Below are positions 21,286 through 24,528 of a DNA stretch of 24,528 bases, one piece after another. A program made the position numbers and the translations under genes. The DNA comes from a virus, in the IMG/VR virus record IMGVR_UViG_3300047319_000775, positions 1 through 24,528 of that record, one strand, 5' to 3'. The first letter of the stretch is position 1. Each line of letters starts with the position of its first letter. The notes below the pieces were generated by a model that worked only from the letters and a program-made list of their open reading frames with translations, searched no databases and was not told where the DNA came from.

Positions 21286-21964
21286 CTTCATCCTCCTCTG
21301 GTGGTCCCGCGGCTTGTACCGCTTCTTTCATCGCTTGAAATTTGGACGGCTCTTTGAGCGTGTATTCGCGGGCTTGTTTCTGTGCCGGCTGCGCGCCTTT
21401 GCGCGACCATTTGCCCTGAAATTGCACCGCGTTTTTCTCGAGCCAGTCACGCACGTATTGCGGCCGCCACACCTGCGTCCCTACCCCGAACTTCTTACAG
21501 CACCGGCGCAATGCTTCGCTCCACGCACTTTCCACGACATCGCCAAACGTCATTTTCGGATTGTTGGGAAAATACTTCGCCGTGCCAACGGCTTCGGCCA
21601 CGAAGTTGCCGCGGATCATCAGCACCAGGTCCACCGCGATCTCGTTGGCGTCATTTCGCATGAAACGTTCCCGGCATATCTCAGCCACAGCACCTGGCCC
21701 GAACACTGCCCACAACCGTTCACGCAACGCCATGTGCCCGATGTAGATGATGCCGTCATGGCCGCGGATCTCGACTTCGTTATCCGGGAAATCTTCGCGC
21801 AGCTTCTTTTGCTCGTCCTTGTTGAGCTTGAGCTGGCTCGCGCCTTTGTAGGCTTCGCCCAGGAGGGCGCCGATGTGCTCGGTGCGCAGTTGCTTGGCAT
21901 CGGCCGGCGCGTGTTCCGGCGTAACTGCCGGCGGACTTTCGGTTAAAGCTAGTTCGTCGGTCAT
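21269..21964 (-). CDS. Rad52/Mgm101-like single-strand annealing protein with SSB-type tip
   Basis: Phage annealing proteins bind ssDNA and promote strand annealing in recombination and replication. This 231-aa protein has the Rad52-type core: EVEIRGHDGIIYIGHMALRERLWAVFGPGAV (64-93), NEIAVDLVLMIRGNFVAEAVGTA (107-129) and VVESAWSEALRRCCKKFGVG (143-162). The C-terminus is a disordered linker ending in PPEEDEDAIPF, closely like the DDDIPF tip by which bacterial SSB recruits partner proteins. ATG 21964 overlaps the previous stop (ATGA) and has GGAGGG upstream; a further upstream GTG/TTG-type start is not needed. No exonuclease partner is seen. Confidence 0.75.
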   Translation of the reverse strand: MTDELALTESPPAVTPEHAPADAKQLRTEHIGALLGEAYKGASQLKLNKDEQKKLREDFPDNEVEIRGHDGIIYIGHMALRERLWAVFGPGAVAEICRERFMRNDANEIAVDLVLMIRGNFVAEAVGTAKYFPNNPKMTFGDVVESAWSEALRRCCKKFGVGTQVWRPQYVRDWLEKNAVQFQGKWSRKGAQPAQKQAREYTLKEPSKFQAMKEAVQAAGPPEEDEDAIPF

Positions 21965-22203
21965 GCCACCCTCCTGTTGAACTTGGGCCACACGGTGCGC
22001 CGTTCCTGGTAGGCTTCGACGTCAACCAGGCGAACGCTGTGGCTTTTTTTGGTGTGAATGATGACCGGGAGATTCGTCCGCACCCATTGCGGGGTTTTTT
22101 TGAGCATCTTGGCCGCATCAGGGACCGGGATCTCTTCAAGGCGCCGGATGCGTTTCACCATGTCGGTGAATTCGCGTTCGAGGTGGGTGAGAGCGGCGCT
22201 CAT
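21961..22203 (-). CDS. HTH protein, excisionase- or regulator-like
   Basis: This 80-aa protein has an N-terminal helix (1-24) and then a helix-turn-helix of the MerR/excisionase kind: IPVPDAAKMLKKTPQWVRTNL (25-45), a wing with basic residues (IIHTKKSHSVRLVDVEAYQERR). Such small proteins bend DNA at att sites or regulate early promoters. It is the second gene of the early operon, coupled to the RHH gene (ATGA) and to the annealing gene (ATGA). An excisionase would fit the integrase, but regulator is equally possible. Confidence 0.65.
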   Translation of the reverse strand: MSAALTHLEREFTDMVKRIRRLEEIPVPDAAKMLKKTPQWVRTNLPVIIHTKKSHSVRLVDVEAYQERRTVWPKFNRRVA

Positions 22204-22373
22204 TCTTTAGGCTCCTCGCCATCGCGTTGCTTCTCCTCCGCCGCGAGCCGCTCAATAAGGCGCCCAACGCTAAGGTCGCGTTTCACGGCAAGCGCAAAGA
22301 GAGTACGCTTGCTTTTCCTTTCCATGACTACGTCCAGACGCGCAGGTGATTTGAAGCGCTTTGGACGTGACAT
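22200..22373 (-). CDS. Ribbon-helix-helix regulator, first gene of the early operon
   Basis: This 57-aa basic protein fits the RHH fold of Arc/CopG/MetJ repressors: a basic arm, strand ARLDVVM (11-17), helix 1 KSKRTLFALAVKR (20-32), turn DLSVGRL (33-39) and helix 2 IERLAAEEKQ (40-49). RHH dimers insert their beta strands into the major groove of short palindromes. It is transcribed away from the operator region at 22394-22479, opposite a second RHH gene, so it likely acts there. AGAGGAA upstream supports the ATG. Its stop overlaps the next gene (ATGA). Confidence 0.65.
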   Translation of the reverse strand: MSRPKRFKSPARLDVVMERKSKRTLFALAVKRDLSVGRLIERLAAEEKQRDGEEPKE

Positions 22374-22393
22374 ATCTAAGGATTCCTCTGGCA

Positions 22394-22479
22394 GTTACAT
22401 ACGTGTTGTAACTACGCATAAAACCCGTGGGCAACGTGTGCAATTAAATTCTTGATTTTTAGAGTAACGTGTGTATAAA
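22394..22479. promoter_or_regulatory. Divergent control region with three 33-bp-phased operator-like sites
   Basis: ACGTGT occurs at 22401, 22434 and 22467, exactly 33 bp apart. Each is the centre of an imperfect palindrome: GTTACA-tacgtgt-TGTAAC (22394-22412, perfect arms), GCA-acgtg-TGC (22431-22441), and a weaker third around 22461-22475. The third sits in the spacer of the plus-strand promoter, and the second overlaps a weak minus-strand promoter (TTGCAC at 22443-22438, TATGCG at 22420-22415). This is the layout of a repressor-controlled switch. Another ACGTGT lies at 22666. Confidence 0.6.
22452..22479 (+). promoter_or_regulatory. Sigma70-like promoter for the repressor-integrase operon
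   Basis: TTGATT (22452-22457) and TATAAA (22474-22479), spacer 16 bp, lie about 20 bases before the ATG at 22500. The -10 has five of six consensus bases. The third operator-like site lies between the two boxes, so the product of this operon or its opponent could block it. Confidence 0.6.
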
Positions 22480-22499
22480 ACCCTCGAAATTGTCTCTTT

Positions 22500-22712
22500 A
22501 TGCCCTCCACCAAAGTAAGACTGGATCTGACTGTTCAGCACAGATTCAAGGAAGATGCCCGGAAGCTCGCCAGAGAACGGCGACGCTCGATTTCCGGCCT
22601 CTTCGAGGACTTAATCGAAGAGGAAAAGGTTCGCCAAAAAAAAATCTGGCAGACACACATAAAACACGTGTCCGGCGCGTTGCTTCCAGCGCTCGCTAAT
22701 TCACTCCTATGA
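22500..22712 (+). CDS. Ribbon-helix-helix regulator, first gene of the integrase operon
   Basis: This 70-aa protein also fits RHH: strand KVRLDLTV (5-12), helix 1 HRFKEDARKLARERR (14-28), turn RSISG (29-33) and helix 2 LFEDLIEEEKVRQKK (34-48), then a short C-terminal extension. It faces the other RHH gene across the operator array and heads the operon with integrase, the place of a lysogeny repressor. It has a good promoter. Its stop overlaps the next ATG (ATGA). Confidence 0.7.
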   Translation: MPSTKVRLDLTVQHRFKEDARKLARERRRSISGLFEDLIEEEKVRQKKIWQTHIKHVSGALLPALANSLL

Positions 22713-22918
22713 AACTCACCGAACTACAACCCATCCTGCAACGCGATCCATTCCGGCCTTTCGGCGTGCGTTTGAGTAACGGCACAAGCTATGAATTCAA
22801 CGAATCGCGCGACCTCGGTGCGCCGCATAAGGTGACTGATACAATCTTTTACTTCGGCGCCGAAGGCTGGGTGTTAATCGACATCGAAAACATCACGGAA
22901 GTATTCCAACGCCAGTGA
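22709..22918 (+). CDS. Small conserved-type protein, unknown
   Basis: This 69-aa protein resembles small bacterial proteins of the 'L..LLxxxPFxPFxIxLxDGxxyxV' kind: LQPILQRDPFRPFGVRLSNGTSYEFNE (6-32), a beta hairpin (KVTDTIFYFGAEGWVLIDI) and a short end. I recall such proteins being common in Verrucomicrobiota and Planctomycetota chromosomes, which fits the host guess. It is coupled to the RHH gene (ATGA) and to the next gene (GTGA). Function unknown. Confidence 0.65.
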   Translation: MKLTELQPILQRDPFRPFGVRLSNGTSYEFNESRDLGAPHKVTDTIFYFGAEGWVLIDIENITEVFQRQ

Positions 22919-23127
22919 AAACCAAAAAATTTAAGCCTCTCAGCAAAGGCGAGGGCGATCCAATCGAAAATTGGCTGGAACTGAATGAAGCAATCGCTGA
23001 TGCGGTTTCATTGGTGCGCTTTATCGCAGACCGGCGCACCATTGATGGTAAAACCATGACGCTTTCGCAGATTCAGGAAGAGGCGAAATCGTGTATCGCC
23101 GCGATTGATAAAATCCTGAGACCGTGA
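22915..23127 (+). CDS. Small helical protein upstream of integrase, unknown
   Basis: This 70-aa protein is helical, with a basic N-terminus (MKTKKFKPLSKGE) and two amphipathic helices (ENWLELNEAIADAVSLVRFI and LSQIQEEAKSCIAAIDKIL). Both ends overlap neighbours by GTGA. It may assist integrase or be a small regulator; nothing in the sequence shows which. Confidence 0.6.
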   Translation: MKTKKFKPLSKGEGDPIENWLELNEAIADAVSLVRFIADRRTIDGKTMTLSQIQEEAKSCIAAIDKILRP

Positions 23128-24254
23128 AGATCGGCCACGTAGAAATCCAGGTCCAGCAGTACGGGGACGGGCGCTGGGGCTTTGACGATTACTCCAAAGG
23201 CCCGCGCAAAATGGTGCGGCTTCTCACCAAGCAAAAAGCCTTGTCCCGCGCCACCGATGTCGCCGTTCTCATGGCCAACGGCCGCGGCGATCTGTTGCAG
23301 GTCGATGCCGGCGAGCTGGCTGAATTCCGGCAGTGGAAAAATGCGTGCACTTCCAGTCCATCATTCGCCGACGCGCGCACGGAATTTATTGCACTCAAAA
23401 GTCGCCGGAGCAGCCGGCACGTTATATCGCTCGAACGCGACCTCAAACTGTTGGAGAATTTCATCGGGCCGAGCGTAGCCATCGGCACTGTGACAGCGTT
23501 GGACATTCAGCGTTTTCTTTCTTCACGAAACGTGAGCGAGCGCCGCAAATTCAATCTGCGCGCCGAAACGATTGCCCTGTTTCGCTGGGCACGTCGGATG
23601 TCCTACCTGCCGGACCGCACCACCGAAGCGGAGAAAGTTGAACCAATCGAAAAACTGCCGGGCAAACCAAACGTTCTTACGGCCGCTCAATTACAGATCA
23701 TGCTCGATAACGTGCTCGAGGCATATCTGCCGTGGCTGGTGATCGGAGCATTCGCCGGCATTCGCACCGAAGAAATTGCGCCGGATCGCAAAAGCAAAAA
23801 GTCCCCGCTCATGTGGGAGGATTTCGACTGGCGCCACAAGGTGATCATCATTCGGGAAGAAACCAGTAAGACCAAGCACGAACGCGAAGTGCCGATCCTG
23901 CCCAATTTGGCACAATGGCTTGTGCCATATCGGAACTCAAAGGGACCGGTGATGGGTGATTGCCCGCGGCAACCAAACGACCGCGAGACCGCGCGCCTGG
24001 GCAAACTGATCGGCGGCTGGAAACACAATTGCCTCAGAGATTCCTATTGCAGCTACAGAACGCGCATCCTGCAAGACGTTCCGAGGACCAGCTACGAAAT
24101 GGGCAACAGTATCCAGATGGTCAAACGTTCCTACCACCGGCGGCAACCGATCCGCGCCGCGCGCGAGTGGTTCAATATCAAGCCGGCCAAAGATCCAAAG
24201 GTGATCGCGTTTAAGCGAGCGATAGCAAAAAAAGTATCAGAAAGTATCAAATAG
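23124..24254 (+). CDS. int: Tyrosine recombinase (phage integrase)
   Basis: This enzyme recombines attP with the host attB. At 376 aa it has a full domain set: an N-terminal arm-binding part (1-75), a SAM-like core-binding domain (80-165) and a catalytic domain (185-345). Visible residues: Arg214 (GAFAGIRTEE), Lys249 or Lys251 (TSKTK), the box II segment HNCLRDSYCSY with Arg305, and Tyr337 (KRSYHRR). The usual HxLRH is HNxLRD, and the usual LGH is MGN (Asn328), as in integrases I associate with Verrucomicrobiota and Planctomycetota. GTG 23124 overlaps the previous stop. Its last codons form two arm-type repeats of attP. Confidence 0.92.
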   Translation: MKIGHVEIQVQQYGDGRWGFDDYSKGPRKMVRLLTKQKALSRATDVAVLMANGRGDLLQVDAGELAEFRQWKNACTSSPSFADARTEFIALKSRRSSRHVISLERDLKLLENFIGPSVAIGTVTALDIQRFLSSRNVSERRKFNLRAETIALFRWARRMSYLPDRTTEAEKVEPIEKLPGKPNVLTAAQLQIMLDNVLEAYLPWLVIGAFAGIRTEEIAPDRKSKKSPLMWEDFDWRHKVIIIREETSKTKHEREVPILPNLAQWLVPYRNSKGPVMGDCPRQPNDRETARLGKLIGGWKHNCLRDSYCSYRTRILQDVPRTSYEMGNSIQMVKRSYHRRQPIRAAREWFNIKPAKDPKVIAFKRAIAKKVSESIK

Positions 24255-24415
24255 ACCCCCTCAATTCCGCATGATCGGCGCATCAATTGAACGGTTTTAC
24301 CTAGCAAACGCGATTTTAGCTACGTAGCGTTTTCGGGTTCGAATCCCGCCGGCCCGATGACGTTTTTCATAGGTAAAACAGAATCGGCGCAGAAAAAAGT
24401 ATCAAAAAAGTATCA
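24229..24415. other. Phage attachment site attP with nested symmetric repeats
   Basis: Reading outward to inward on both sides: paired AAAGTATCA repeats (left 24231-24239 and 24241-24249; right 24393-24404 and 24404-24415, about one helical turn apart), ATCGGCGCA direct repeats (24274-24282 and 24383-24391), and the perfect inverted repeat GTTTTACCTA/TAGGTAAAAC (24294-24303 and 24370-24379). They enclose a core with a tRNA-like 3' end. This is the expected layout of arm-type and core sites next to an integrase gene. No gene is seen in 24255-24463. Confidence 0.75.
24334..24357 (+). other. tRNA 3'-end-like core of attP
   Basis: CGGG-TTCGAAT-CCCG is a T-arm with the invariant TTCRA loop, followed by CGGCCCG and a discriminator A, as in the 3' part of a bacterial tRNA gene. 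No matching acceptor 5' strand or D-arm is present, so this is not a complete tRNA. Integration would rebuild the host tRNA end. The implied acceptor 5' strand, CGGGCCG, starts with C, as proline tRNAs often do, but the identity is uncertain. Confidence 0.65.
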
Positions 24416-24528
24416 GATTTGCATTGCTAAGGGTTTCGCTTAGGCGTATTTCGGTTACCCGAAGTGGCATCATCTTCGGATCAAACGCTCGTTAGTCCCG
24501 CCGCCGGCCAGCGTTTGCCTGGCTTGAG
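24402..24528. repeat. Terminal direct repeat, right copy
   Basis: This is the identical copy of bases 1-127. It continues the attP right arm into the small terminase start, showing that the integrase and terminase ends are joined in the circle. Confidence 0.95.

Noticed and set aside
21314-21946. A 210-codon plus-strand ORF
   Set aside because: It is antisense to the Rad52-like gene, which has clear motifs and coupled starts; the plus frame shows none.
24311-24360. A complete tRNA gene
   Set aside because: Only a T-arm and the 3' acceptor strand are present. Attempts to fold an anticodon arm from the upstream bases failed, and no D-arm or 5' acceptor strand exists. It is better read as the attP core.

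Overview
This window is a complete, circularly mapping genome of a small temperate tailed phage (Caudoviricetes). Bases 1-127 are repeated exactly at 24402-24528, so the non-redundant circle is 24,401 bp. 127 bp is a common assembler k-mer length, so the overlap more likely reflects circularity than physical terminal repeats. The host cannot be read directly. The tyrosine recombinase has the 'HNxLR ... MGNS ... Y' active-site pattern that I associate with integrases of Verrucomicrobiota and Planctomycetota, so a soil or freshwater Verrucomicrobiota host is my best guess.

Layout. (1) 63-17721, plus strand: one very compact late operon in which most genes overlap by ATGA, GTGA or TTGA. It runs: small and large terminase, an orphan cytosine-C5 methyltransferase with a second long ORF inside it, a DUF935 (Mu gp29-like) portal, a fused protease-scaffold-capsid gene, a cassette of glycosyltransferase, SAM methyltransferase and LamG protein, a lysis pair (membrane/coiled-coil protein plus GH75-like hydrolase), Mu-like connector genes (gp36-like, gpF-like, virion morphogenesis), tail genes, a very short tape-measure candidate, and Cys-rich or beta-rich host-contact proteins. 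(2) 17734-22373, minus strand: an early operon starting with a ribbon-helix-helix (RHH) protein, then an HTH/excisionase-like protein, a Rad52-like annealing protein with an SSB-type acidic tip, zinc-ribbon proteins, several micro-proteins, a DUF1376-type replication protein with iteron-like repeats inside its gene, and an A+T-richer insert carrying a NUMOD4-HNH endonuclease. (3) 22374-22499: a divergent control region with three palindromic operator-like sites spaced exactly 33 bp apart. (4) 22500-24254, plus strand: a second RHH protein, two small unknown proteins and the integrase. (5) 24229-24415: attP, with paired arm-type repeats, nested direct and inverted repeats, and a tRNA 3'-end-like core.

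How it works together (inference). The two divergent RHH proteins probably form the lysis-lysogeny switch. Integrase recombines attP into a host tRNA gene. The minus-strand operon replicates and recombines the genome, and the plus-strand operon packages DNA and builds the virion. The head genes are Mu-like, but nothing resembling MuA or MuB is present, so this is a chimera of a Mu-type head with an integrase lifestyle. The most notable items are the divergent RHH switch with phased operators, the symmetric attP, the ORF embedded in the methyltransferase gene, the protease-scaffold-capsid fusion with an internal ribosome binding site, and the SSB-like tip whose codons double as the next gene's ribosome binding site. 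Functions rest on motif recognition by eye; no database search was run.
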